Assembly: GCA_963585895.1 (NCBI GenBank)
Contig: OY757904.1
Location: forward strand, 70,325,067-70,389,066
DNA from: Sepioteuthis lessoniana
Taxonomy: Eukaryota > Mollusca > Cephalopoda > Myopsida > Loliginidae
DNA: 64,000 bases
Direction of reading: 5' to 3'
Of the stretch, positions 33,969 through 44,734 are shown one piece after another. Made by a program: the position numbers and the translations under genes. How positions within the stretch are numbered: position 1 is the stretch's first letter; each line of letters starts with the position of its first letter. The notes beneath the pieces are model-generated. The model worked only from the letters and a program-made list of their open reading frames with translations. It was not told the origin of the DNA and did not search any database.

Positions 33969-34579
33969 TGAATAAAGACGAGCGAAGACTTCTTTAAAAG
34001 GATATACCTCTCACTTTATTTGAAAGGTTGTGTGTGTGAGAGGGAGTTGGGGACCGAATAGAACTGCAATATATTAACCCCCACTCTTATGGCCATCAGT
34101 GTTTTGTCTTTCTCCTTCTCCAATGCTACTCAACCGGAGGCCCAGGAGCTCACTCTTCTGGCTTTCTCTCCTGCCACTTGTCACCAACTGGTCTCGTCTC
34201 CAAACTCCATCGGGGGTCCCGAGGGCCCCTTCTGCTTGGTGGTGGCTTTCCCTGCGACTTCTTGTCTCCAAGTAGTCTTTCCTCAAACTCACTGACTTCC
34301 TGTCTTCACCGAGTTATATAATAGTTCAATCGCCCACTCAATCTTTGGAATGGCATGTTTGATCGTCATCAAGCGGAAATAACTGTCATGCGGTTAACAG
34401 GTCGCTCTCTTCCGGTGCATCAGTCTATGAGTGTACCATGGGATTTTTACCTTGTCCCATATTTCAGCCAGTCCGCCAACGCGATTTATTCTCATAACTG
34501 CCATCGGAATGTGTCACTTCCTTCCGGTGCATCACTTTGGAATGGCATGTTTGGCCGGGTCAAAGGTCAATATACAACA
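33969..34579 (-). mobile_element. solo LTR candidate, family L1, second copy
   Basis: On the minus strand it starts TGTTGTATATTGACCTTTGA, as the LTR at 25.64 kb does, and ends ...CTTTATTCA (TG...CA, 611 bp). A TATTATATAAC TATA box lies near 34314-34323 and an AATAAA signal (TTTATT on plus) at 34015-34020. A 5'-side segment (TTCCGGTGCATCA, TTTGGAATGGCATGTTTG) occurs twice inside it, at about 34340-34430 and 34520-34560, so U3 carries an internal repeat. Plus-strand frames over it are shadows. No internal domain nearby. Confidence 0.5.
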
Positions 34580-35368
34580 ATTTTAGATGTTCATATTCGG
34601 AAATTTTCTTGACCATATGCAGAATTTATTGAGCACAGTAGACGTTGACGTTGATTCACGTTGATTTTTTATTCGAGTTTGGAGGTTTTCTTTACTGAAT
34701 AATAAATATATTTTATACTCTCTTTTCCAGACGTTGACGAGTTTTATCAAGGATAAATGTTTTTTTTTTTTTTGCAGTTCAAGTGGTGAAGTATTTTTGA
34801 CACCTTCACTATAGCATTATATGTTAGCCTTAATCAAAGTATTGGATTTCACCAGCTGTAAAAAAAAAAAAATCTCCACGAGTTCCAGTCTTGTTAAATG
34901 TTCGTTAGTTGATGTAACTTTGCAAATGATTCATGTAGATATTGTTTTATCTTGTCTTGCCGTATACCGTTTTCTTGGTGAATCTTGTTCTGTACGCTAT
35001 TCCGTGGTTCTAATCTGTTTAGTAATATACGCTCATATTTGAGAAAAACACAAAAAGTGTGTAAATCATCTGAAAAATGTAAGTTAGAGCAAAACATGTA
35101 GTTATATTAGCTGTATTCTATAACATATTAAGAAACAAAATAATAGTTTTTAGTGCTTAACTTATTGTTCACTTTGAGATTTCCATTGAAAATAGTTTAT
35201 TTTTCATCCGTTTAGCGTGAAAACTTGTAAGGTGCTAATAGGAAAACTGTCTTATTAGCAAGTTAATAAAATCTTTTTGCATTATCTTATCAAACACTTT
35301 CTCTCGATCAGAATGTGACAGAAGACGACGTTTTAAGAGTACTGTAGATTTGAATACACAGTTTTCTT
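34580..35368. other. no recognised feature
   Basis: AT-rich with two long homopolymers (T at about 34760, A at about 34861); unassigned. Confidence 0.4.
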
Positions 35369-35369
35369 T

Positions 35370-35560
35370 CTCTTTGACTGGTTCCCTTACCAAAGTCAAA
35401 GAATCCAGTTTCTACTTTTATTTACTCAGTGCTGGAGGTAACAAAGATAAGTTCCAATATTTCCCTCGGAGACTTTGCAACGTGTAGCATAATCTTTTCA
35501 AAGATTTGAACTCGTGTCTTCAATTGTCCACGATGATCACCGTTATACAAAATGTAACGT
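35370..35560 (-). mobile_element. SINE family S2, copy 5 (degenerate)
   Basis: Minus-strand remnant: GGTTCCCTTACCAAAGTCAA, AGAATCCAGTTTCTACTTTT, then GATTTGAACTCGTGTC (B box) and GATGATCACCGTTATAC (head). Confidence 0.6.
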
Positions 35561-38500
35561 TTGCAATGAAGAGACATAGACCTTTCAGAAAATAAAACGG
35601 ACAATTTTCCACTGGAGATGGTACGAATGTAGTTTATGGCTCATAGATTAATACAATATCACTGTTATTCTTTTTTTTGTATATTTTGATGAATTGATAG
35701 TTTTCATTTAAACCAACCTGTTACATTTTTGTTTGGGTGTGATGAATTAGGAAGCTGGTTGATACTGTGAATGACATAAATGACATGTATTACTTCAGAA
35801 TTCCATGATAAAATAAGTTACCATCTTGATATCTTCAAATTTTTCTTGTATTTGAAGTTGTAAGTATTATTTTTCAGCTTCTTTGGAACAATCTCAAGTA
35901 TATTAATAACGTTTGAGGAATCAATCATGTATTCCACAGTTATTTCTGCCAGCTCTACCTACCTAAAATTTTAATCTCTTTCAATTTTACTCAGTGGTTT
36001 GCCTAGAGAATCACTGATACTTTCTTCACGATGACTATCTAAACTTTCCATGAGTATATGTGTCTTTTTTTAGAAATTGGATGTGACTCTTACTCAGCTT
36101 ATCCAGATTTATATTTTCTGTTTTAGTTAGTATACTCGTCTTATGTTTGTAATATCTGTCTTCAACCAATGTAGACCATCTTTGATGTTTTTGTCACCTC
36201 ATGTTGATTATCTGTTTTTTCTCGTGCAATTGTTAGTTACTTTTACCCCAACTCTCTTAGTTCTTATTTATTAGGAAAACAAAAAGGCAAACACAATTCT
36301 TATGCAGCCATTTTTTTTTGTGGAGGTTTAGAGGACAAGTGTACCACGACTTATCCGTTTGAACACTCGTTATAAACTCACTCATTTCTAACAAAAATAC
36401 TTTTGTTCAATTGACTGAAACCTTTTAATCGGAGTCATGGTATTAGATTGACCTCTCATTTAAGAGTTCCAATCATACTTGTGACCTACTATGTTTTTCC
36501 ACGCTTTTAATTGTTTACAACTATATTTAAATGATACATGTCCATATTAAATCTCACTAATCTATGATTTAACATTTTGATCCAAGTTAATGTTTTTTCT
36601 AGAATTTGATTTATTTTACATTGATAAACAATAAAATTTCTGACATTCAATCGTCCCGCTCTTTCAAATCCCCTCATTTCTAATACACATCGATTTTCTT
36701 CATTCATTTACGTTATCATATATGGACACCTTTCAGCCAGAGGATATTTACAATGTTGCTATGTAGTACAATCATAACCTAATGTATTTGAATACACCAT
36801 TTCCTAGGCGTAAGTAGCAGAAAATATATTCTAATCTTTAGATGTTTACTGTGAATTTATATCATCCGAATTTTTTCTAAGATGGTGTATTATTTGTTTT
36901 ATTTTAAAATAATTAGGCTTTTAACAAATTTTCTGTCAATCAATTACCATGCACAAGTCATTGTTAAGTTTGACTCAATGACATATGTATGGGTTCATTC
37001 TATGAGAACTGACCGTATTAAATATGATTTCTAGAATAAGCTTGATGAAATGGCATTAGAGAACGAATTATAGAATGATGTTTAAGTGTTAGATTTCGAC
37101 GAAGTTTACTGCTGACAAATATGACATCAGAAAATGGTAAGGTCACAGAGGAAGGAACGTCCGACATTTAGTTTTAAAAAATACCACAAATACCACTCAC
37201 TTTATAACTGTATCCCCCCCCTCTCTCTCTCTTCTGATCAATCTTGAATCTGGGAGGGGGGTAGTTGTTTTTATTTTTTTGTCGATGAATTAAAGATTTT
37301 ATTGTTTCAATTGTCGGGGGGAGGTTACTTACTCTGAATTTTTCTCCTATTTCTCCAATGACAGATACAAACAGGACATTTAAAAAAAAATCCTCGAGTC
37401 TCGTGTGATAGTTTCTCGTAACAAACGCGTAAGTTCATGTGGGCTAGACATTGTTGTCCTTCACCAGCTTTTTCAGAGTTGGAGAGACTACAATTATAAT
37501 ACATTGAATCTGGCATATAGAAAGTAGTATAAGGCACTCAGTACAGATCGAACTCACTATTCAGTAATTAATGATTTCTGTGTGAAGAATTTTTCAAAAA
37601 GTCAAGCATTAAATGCATTAGAAAGAATAATGACAGTAACAACAACCATAAAATTATCATCATCATCATCATCAAATTGTGTCGATAAGACGGGCTTATT
37701 TGACTCTCTCACAATATATGTCCCTACCCATCGTTAATCTTGACAAGTCCTCTAGAGATCATTCAGTTTTCACTTAGAGCTGATTAATGTATTTGCTGGT
37801 TAATAAAAACTTGAGAGTCTATATATAGAGACACAAAGTAGTTTGTGAGATGCATGGTTAGTGGCCGTATATCTACTGTTTTGTAGTGTGCTGTTTCCAA
37901 AATTTATTCAAAACAGCACGTATCATCCTTGTGAAGTTCTTATCAAGTTTTTCCTAAGGCAATTCATTGAGGTCCAAATGTGGCAACTCTACAACAGTAT
38001 CGTCATGGCTACAGCTTGGAAGAATGAGATTTAAATAATACGTTAAATTATAAATTTTACAAATAAAGTAGTTTACTATTTTCTAAAATCTGATACACTA
38101 AATAAACGTTCTATAAATATAGCAAAATAAAATAAAATAAAAAAAGAAAAAAATGGCCTAATAAAAAAAAGTTCTTCATTCTGAAAGAACACATAAAATG
38201 TCTACTTTGATTACTATTCTGTAAATTTCACAGCTAGGCTGCAAAAACAAAACAATGAACTCAACAAATCACCAAGAAACCCGGAATCTTCGGAAAATCA
38301 GTTGAATGGAGAAACATAAAGAGAATCGAAATTGTCTTTTCTGTAATCTCTTCGTCATCCGGCCACTTGTCGACTCCTTTCCTTTAAGAAGTTTCTCCTG
38401 ACCAACAAGGCTGGTCATTCTTTCTCATCTGTCTGGGGGTTTCGTAACAAAAGGAAGCAGAGAAAAGAACGGTGGATTCTGTGAATACAACCCAATGCTC

Positions 38501-39418
38501 GGTGCTGTGTAATTCCGGCTTTGTTAAGAAACATTGGAAACTGTTTTTATTTACTCGATGGCAGTCGGAAATCCATCGCAAGTCTCTTGAAAAGTTAGGA
38601 TTGGATTTGAATCGATTTTATATTCGCAGGAAAAAGTTTCTGATACTGAATACGTAAAAGAATCTAAATACTTCTCCCTAAATTACAAGGTTTTATGAGT
38701 CTTGTGTCTGACCTGTTCAGTTGAAAAAATTAGGTTCGAGCTCGTGGGAATAAAGAGTTTAATAGTTTTCTATTGTCACTTTTTTGTTCATTTCGTCGAC
38801 GTTTTCTTATGCCAGTAAACACTGGTGGCCGACATTTGAGCTGGGCACTTACCGAACTAATCTACCACGAACAACATGTGGCACCAGGTCAATATTTCAA
38901 GCAAAGAACAGTTGATTTGAAATCAGATTTTCCTTCTCTTAAGACTGACTGCATAAAGAACAATAAAATACCTAATCTAATCTTTTATTTAACCATAATT
39001 TGATTACAGTCTTTCCAAACGGCATTAGACTGAAAGAATACGCAAACAGCTTCGTCTATTACTTGAAAACAAATATTTAACAAATCGAAGCCAACACCCG
39101 ATATGAAGGGGGGGGTGCTTTAAGTGGTTACCTGTCGCTTTACCGGTAACTAACTACATGTCTTTTTCGAAAATTTCCTAAGTTTCTGGTTCGATAATCT
39201 CTCGCACCTACAGAGTTGTCGGGATTGTCTTCAGCTAACGGAAACAACCGGGAACCAGGGTCACTGTTGGTAAGAGATACTTGACTTTTAATACGATATA
39301 TGTAAACGTTAAATGACCTGTAATTATCTTTCTCGAAAAAAAGTTTTCTTTGCGTATTCAGATGCTGGTTTCTAGTGTTCACTTAATCGTTTATTGCAAA
39401 ACTAAGTGATCATTCTAA
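35561..39418. other. long stretch without recognised feature
   Basis: Nearly 4 kb with no element I can name. Two frames have more balanced composition than the rest: minus 37325-37537 (with four Cys, ending FFFKCPVCICHWRNRRK) and plus 38773-39003 (start MSLFCSFRRRFLMPVNTGGR). Neither has a recognisable domain, splice context or repeat, and I do not call them genes. A (TCA)n run lies at about 37657-37675. Confidence 0.4.
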
Positions 39419-39420
39419 TG

Positions 39421-39653
39421 GGTTTTGGTTTGATTTGGTTTGATTTTATGGCATATCAACCAATGTAGGTTATTTAATGACAAATCCGGTTTATATGTAT
39501 ATATCAAATATGTATGATTTGTAGACACATTCTATTGATACAATTTTAAACTAGTCTGAGCTCATTTTTGGTACAGAGTTAAATAATTTCCAACATCGCA
39601 ATCAAATATGGATAATTCGATTTACTATTAATCATTTGTTTGAACACTGCTAA

Positions 39654-39746
<93 letters not shown>

Positions 39747-40205
39747 AGTGATTACAATTTTAAATGAGTTAGATCTAATTTGTTTGCACACAGGTATTGC
39801 TATTGATTCCACACAGTTAAATGGTTTCAATTATTGCTAAACATCACATACTCATTGATTTGCACCCTGTTAAATGGTTCCAGGTATTATTATCTATCCC
39901 CCTTTTTTTTTATAGAGAATTAAACGATCAAAGAGTTCTTTTTCAAACAATTCAATTCCTCATCATTAATTTTTTTGCACTAAGTTTAAATCAAATACTA
40001 CTACTCCGGGCCTGAGTGAAACTGGGAGTGATGACAATGACAAAATACTCCGCATTTTCCAAAGCTCCCGTATTACTGTAGCCTCACCATTAGATTTTTT
40101 TGTGTCATATATTCATTATATGAATATATGAGGGTTCTCAACTATCTGCAGAGATGCACTCGGGGTGTTCTACAGCCCTAGCTGACTGGACTGATCTTTC
40201 TTAGT
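39421..40205 (+). repeat. Interspersed family A, near-complete copy (copy 6)
   Basis: Head GGTTTGATTTTATGGCATAT, CAACCAATGTAGGTTATTTA, ATGACAAATCCGGTTTATAT. The body of diverged units carries a (TA)n(TG)n microsatellite at 39657-39744 inserted between units. The 3' part is GCCTGAGTGAAACTGGGAGT, CCAAAGCTCCCGTATTACTG, CTCACCATTAGATTTTTTTG, CTGCAGAGATGCACTCGGGG, TACAGCCCTAGCTGACTGGA. Confidence 0.8.
39657..39745. repeat. (TA)n(TG)n microsatellite inside family A
   Basis: TA of about 34 bp joined to TG of about 54 bp. Confidence 0.95.
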
Positions 40206-40525
40206 GTACATTCCAAACAACATATAGCTATTAGATGCTAAAGCTGATTATTTTGTACTCTAGGTAGAGAATGTTTGGTTCAACAAATTCTTACATTGTT
40301 TACTTGTACCTCATCACTTATTATTCCGTTTGTTACTAATGCCACTGGCTGATTTGCAAATCACGAACTCTCCCGTAGTCTCGTAATTCTCAAAGGAAAT
40401 CACGTAAGGCGCATGGAATACACGTTTTCTTTTTACGTCTATTATCATGTATAATATTAAAAGGTATTGTATTGATGGATTTGGTTGGTTATAGTCGCTA
40501 TGTGATAAGTAAAGAATTGAAATGA
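40206..40525. other. no recognised feature
   Basis: Unassigned sequence between family A and a TA-centred palindrome. Confidence 0.4.
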
Positions 40526-40526
40526 T

Positions 40527-40552
40527 ACACACATCATCCAACCAACTAACCC

Positions 40553-40588
<36 letters not shown>

Positions 40589-40614
40589 GTGTTAGTTGGT
40601 TGGATGATATGTGT
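40527..40614. repeat. TA-centred palindrome with ~29-bp arms
   Basis: The left arm (40527-40555) contains ATCATCCAACCAACTAAC. The right arm (40586-40614) is its reverse complement (GTTAGTTGGTTGGATGAT), with about two differences over 29 bp. The ~30-bp TA run between them is also self-complementary, so the whole 88 bp can fold into one hairpin. Confidence 0.9.
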
Positions 40615-40616
40615 AA

Positions 40617-40617
40617 T

Positions 40618-40692
<75 letters not shown>

Positions 40693-40700
40693 GTGTGTGT
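40617..40700. repeat. (TA)n(TG)n microsatellite
   Basis: TA of about 24 bp joined to a TG run of about 60 bp, immediately after the palindrome. Confidence 0.95.
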
Positions 40701-40767
40701 CCTGGCTGTCATTGTGAGAAATGGACTCGGCAACTTGAAATCAAAACTATACAGAAGCTTTTTATAC

Positions 40768-40976
40768 CTTAAATAGCGCTAATACCCATGGGAAAGCTAT
40801 ACATCCAACTATCCTCCCTACAGCTATGGATGAGTAGCAAGCCAGATTGTGATCTTTACTATAAGTATGGCAAACTGTCTAGAAGAAGAAAACCTCTGAA
40901 TTCGAACTAGTTATTCACCGTTAAAAAGAAAACTGACCTTCTCATAATTCCTATCCGTGCTAACGGATTAGTAAAT
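40768..40976 (+). mobile_element. SINE family S2, copy 6 (head missing)
   Basis: Starts at GCGCTAATACCCATGGGAAA, then CCCTACAGCTATGGATGAGT, AAACTGTCTAGAAGAAGAAA and TGCTAACGGATTAGTAAATA. The tRNA-like head is absent. Confidence 0.7.
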
Positions 40977-40979
40977 ATA

Positions 40980-41134
40980 AATATAGATATATATATATAT
41001 AAAAGGGTGTTGGAGAAACACTTAGAGTTAGAAAAAAAGCGATGTATAAAGTCCTTTTTTAGTAGAAATTTTAATAATCTAATATGAAATTAAATTCTCC
41101 CCCCTCTCTCTTTATCTTTATCTCTATTTACCTA

Positions 41135-41167
<33 letters not shown>

Positions 41168-41506
41168 ATTTTTTCCCCACACACATACACTCATACTCAT
41201 ATACATATGTATTTATACATAGAGAGAGAAAGCGGGAAAAAGAGGTCAGACATAAACATAGTGAGAAATAGATTAAACCAAACTAAAACAGACGAAAAAC
41301 TGACCGAGATGGAAAGACAAAGTGGTGCAAAAATTCAAATTTTTATAATTATGCATGAGATTCGAAATATTGAACATCATTAGATACTGGTAAAAATACT
41401 TTAAGCTGCGAGCCGATCATAATCACTAAAACAGGCTAACATTTGTATTTGTTCACACAAATACACACACACAAACACACATACTCACACACTCTCTCTC
41501 TCTCAC

Positions 41507-41548
<42 letters not shown>
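40980..41548. repeat. Microsatellites and unassigned spacers
   Basis: TA at about 40984-41001, a CTAT tetranucleotide run joined to TATA at 41130-41163, CA near 41459-41492, a short CT run, and TA at 41506-41546. Nothing else recognised. Confidence 0.85.
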
Positions 41549-41550
<2 letters not shown>

Positions 41551-41564
41551 TGCAATATAATTCC

Positions 41565-42190
41565 TAATCCAACACCTCCGCTAAGGGCGGGATACTACAC
41601 AAGATCAATTATTTAAGCGGAGGACTGCTGGTTTTTATTCACAGACTCCCTTCTTCTAGACTGTAAACAAAATTAAAAAACCCAGAATGTTCTAAAATTT
41701 GTCGAGTTCTCCACATACCCCGAGTTGGCCAAGGCCTTTTTTATTGTGATTACCGGGCAGCAGACCGTGGCCCACACAGGCCTGGACGTTATAAAAATGC
41801 TGCGTCGGCCTTTCTCTAAAAAGGGGCACCACAGGCCCTAAGCGATAAACCTAACTCTCCCGGAGATTGTGAGAGCCTCGTGGGGATGGCCTTCTGAGAT
41901 TCAAAAACGCCGGTCTTTACCACGAGACACGAATCCCGTGTACCCGCATCAGGCAGCCTCAATCGACTGCAACCGCGCGAAAACACACCCAACCTTATCC
42001 GTGTACCAGTGAAAACAGCCAGCTGAAGTGTGTTCCGACTACGTGGGTGAGGAATAAACTTGGTACATTCTGTTCTTTTTACCCGTAGCTGGAGGAGAAT
42101 TAATAGATTTACGCTTTTCTGAATGACACAAAAACAGCGTCCTACAGAATTTGAATTCGAGTCGCCAAATGCTAAATTTCAGTTAAAATT
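41565..42190 (-). mobile_element. SINE family S2, copy 7, interrupted by an insertion
   Basis: The minus-strand SINE starts at its end block (CACCTCCGCTAAGGGCGGGA) and reads to CCCAGAATGTTCT at 41697. It resumes at about 42070 with TTCTTTTTACCCGTAGCTGG and GAATTCGAGTCGCC. The 370 bp between are a separate insertion. Confidence 0.75.
41698..42069 (+). mobile_element. GC-rich insertion with target-site duplication inside the SINE
   Basis: About 370 bp, much more GC- and CpG-rich than its surroundings, inserted into the S2 SINE with TGTTCT on both sides (41691-41696 and about 42069-42074). Near its plus-strand 3' end it has GGAATAAACTTGGTACATT, so an AATAAA signal just before the boundary, as a retroposed transcript would have. 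I see no ORF or tRNA-like boxes. It could be a processed host transcript, a LINE 3' end or a novel SINE. Confidence 0.6.
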
Positions 42191-42199
42191 TGCAGCTAT

Positions 42200-43055
42200 C
42201 AATTTTAAAATTTCAGTGCGTATTTTTCCAGTATTTCCTAGTTCAAATTTTGTGGTCTATGACTAACATCAGTGCTTGTTATAAACAAATAAAAATTAAG
42301 ATGAAGATTGTAGTTAGTATAACATGTGAATTCAGAAACATTTAAGTTTTGTTAATCAGCATTTGTATCCTCGATGTTGGCCTGTGCATGGTACCAATTT
42401 CTTGCTCCCTGTGGGAAACGCACAGCAAATTGCGCAACGAAAGTTTCACATATTAGTTTATACAGCAAACTCATGACTGAATCGGAAAGTTTTCGCATGT
42501 TCTTAGCCAACACTTTTGGTTCATTGGATAAAGGTTTATTGATTGTAGACCAGTTTCTATGGAATTCACTGGTCAGAGAATTCCTCGAACTCAGGACATT
42601 ATTTCATGCTCAAATACTAGCTGGTAACTAAAAGTTCAAATCACCTGCAAAATTATTTCGGTCATTGCAGAAGGGGATAATTTTACAATTGCGCGTTTCT
42701 CAAATTATGCTGCAAATACAAAATATCTATGCTCTGCTTTTCATATTTTCTTTGGTCACCATCAACCTAAATCCCAAATGTTCCTTGCACATGTTTGTCC
42801 CTACAAACCCTCCACTTCATCAAGCTTTTTGCCAGTCTTTCTTTAGTTAGCAGATATACTTTGTTGTGTCCACTTTTATTAGCTAACTCTATCCCATTGT
42901 TTGTCATCTTATGGAATTTTTATAATTAAACTGATGCTTGTATGAATTTTTAACTGAGCTAGTGCTGTTTTATGTAGAACGAGACTAAATATCTACATTT
43001 TTCTTCTTTGATAATATCAGTTATTTCACTGATTGGTCAAACGTCACTCAGTATT
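42200..43055. other. unassigned; one unrecognised frame
   Basis: An 85-codon plus frame (42374-42631: AWYQFLAPCGKRTANCATKV near its start) has no domain I recognise. It is bracketed by the two copies of a 200-bp direct repeat. Confidence 0.3.
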
Positions 43056-43057
43056 TT

Positions 43058-43258
43058 TTCTAGACTGTAAACAAAATTAAAAAACCCAGAATGTTCTAAA
43101 ATTTGTCGAGTTCTCCACATACCCCGAGTTGGCCAAGGCCTTTTTTATTGTGATTACCGGGCAGCAGACCGTGGCCCATACAGGCCTGGACGTTATAAAA
43201 ATGCTGCGTCGGCCTTTCTCTAAAAAGGGGCACCACAGGCCCTAAGCGATAAACCTAA
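43058..43258 (+). repeat. 200-bp direct duplication of 41655-41854
   Basis: Nearly identical to 41655-41854, from TTCTAGACTGTAAAC to GCGATAAACCTAA. I see one substitution (CACACAGG against CATACAGG) and at most one indel. It copies part of the SINE, the SINE/insertion junction and the first half of the insertion, so it is a duplication of local DNA and not a second independent insertion. Confidence 0.9.
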
Positions 43259-43259
43259 G

Positions 43260-43620
43260 TTTAAACCTAAAAGTTATGAAGGGGTTTATGTAAGAAACTT
43301 CAACAATAGTAGGACGTCAATTACGCTCAGTCCCTCCAAGTTACGTCATTTTCAAAAAAACATGTGGATCACTTACCCAACAGAGTCGTGACTGTTAATG
43401 CAATATTCTAGTACCACATTTCTGATTTACCTTATTATGTCACTTACTCTTTAATGACTTTTTCTACGTTGCCTACACTTATTAATGTTTCGAGTCTTTC
43501 CTATTATTCCTTTTACAAAGCTAGTTCTTTCAGTATTGTGTTTACGCAGCTACTACTTCTGTAGCCATTATTATTATCATCATTATTATAATTAATATTA
43601 TTATTATCTACTCCTTTAAA
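43260..43620. other. unassigned, ending in (ATT)n-like sequence
   Basis: Nothing recognised except an ATTATT-rich stretch at about 43568-43612, which is the 3' tail side of the minus-strand LINE that follows. Confidence 0.45.
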
Positions 43621-43621
43621 G

Positions 43622-44690
43622 TTTTTCCCATCAATGTTAGCTGATGGTTTTTCACTGGAGTTTGAGTGACAGCAAGTCTCCTCAAGTTTCCAGTACTCGT
43701 CTCAGGATTCTGGCTGTTCTTAGCAATGCTGTCGTTTGGATAGTCTCTACCCGTCCGCCAACTTCCAAGTCCTCCAGGCCTTTTAATAATCCTTTAGTTA
43801 TTGTGCCTAACGTACCAATCATAATTGGCACAATCGTTACTTTCATGTTCCAGAGCTTTTTCAATTCTCTAGCAAGGTCGAGGTACTTATCCTTCTTTTC
43901 ACTTTCCTTCAGATTTATTCTGTGATCCGCCGGGACTGCAAAGTCGACAATTTTACAAATTCTCTCTTTTTTGTTGATTATTATGAGGTCTAGTCTTCTG
44001 GCCGGGATTAGGTGATCGGTTTGTATGTTAAAGTTCCATAGGAGTTTAAGCAAGTCATTTTCTAGTACAGGTGCTGGGTTGTACATATACCATTCGTTTG
44101 TATGGTCGAATTGAAATTCCCTGCACATTTCCCAGTTGACCACTTTGCCGATCCAGTCGTGTCTCGCCTTATACTCTTTCTGAGCTAATTTGCTGCATTC
44201 GCTTATTATGTGATTGACTGTTTCGTATCTGTCACAGCATAGCCTACATTTACTGTTTTGCTGCGTCTTATCTATCCTCGCTTTGATATGATTGGTTCTT
44301 ATGGCGTTGTCCTTTGCTGCTATTAGGAGGGATTCCGTTTCTCTCTTAAAGTTTCCTTTTCTTAGCCATGTCCAGGTTTTCTGGTGTGAGATGTTGTTTA
44401 TTAGACGTTTAAAGCGCCCATTTTTGTTTCCTAGCTGTTGTCATTCTTTCGTCTATCGTGTTGTCCGTATCGTTTCTGATGGTTGTAATTAGTCCTCGTT
44501 CGTGTTTTTCTATGTAGTCTTCGAGCCGTTGTATGGATGCGTCAACGGTGTCTTCTATACTGGCAATTCCTCTTCCTCCCTGTTTTCCAGATACATATCG
44601 TCTGTCAACGTCGTCTCTGGGGTGTAATTCCTTATGCATGGTCATTAGTTTTCTTGTTCTTTGGTCCATTTGTTTAAGTTTCTCTCTGTT
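43622..44690 (-). pseudogene. R4/Dong-like LINE, 3' fragment A (best preserved)
   Basis: This is the C-terminal part of a non-LTR retrotransposon with a restriction-like endonuclease, read on the minus strand. Blocks in order: MDQRTRKLMTMHKELHPRDD with SGKQGGRGIASIEDTVDASI (end of the reverse transcriptase/thumb region, 44669-44409), a CCHC zinc motif CRLCCDRYETVNHIISEC (C-x2-C-x8-H-x4-C, about 44200-44255), EFQFDHTNEWYMYNPAPV, TDHLIPARRLDLIIINKK, IVDFAVPADHRINLKESEK and KYLDLARELKKLWNMKVT. The C-terminal block is GRVETIQTTALLRTARILRR. The endonuclease motif RPD is RLD here. The 462-bp open part (43682-44143) is intact, but the upstream RT part is in another frame. The 3' UTR ends with CATCAGCTAACATTGATGGG and an (ATT)n-rich tail. 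Confidence 0.93.
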
Positions 44691-44732
44691 ATTATTGCTG
44701 TTGTTGTTATTGTTGTCGTTGTTGTTGTAATT
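44691..44732. repeat. (TTG)n-type microsatellite between LINE copies
   Basis: TTGTTGTTATTGTTGTCGTT-like run. In the minus-strand orientation it is the tail of copy B, directly abutting the 5'-truncated end of copy A. Confidence 0.85.
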
Positions 44733-44734
44733 AA

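Noticed and set aside
34089..34612. Plus-strand frames of 68-85 codons near 34.1-34.6 kb
   Set aside because: They lie antisense inside the LTR candidate and have no recognisable domain.
37640..37680. (TCA)n run as the tail of another LINE copy on the minus strand
   Set aside because: No LINE protein or 3' UTR sequence is found on its upstream side.
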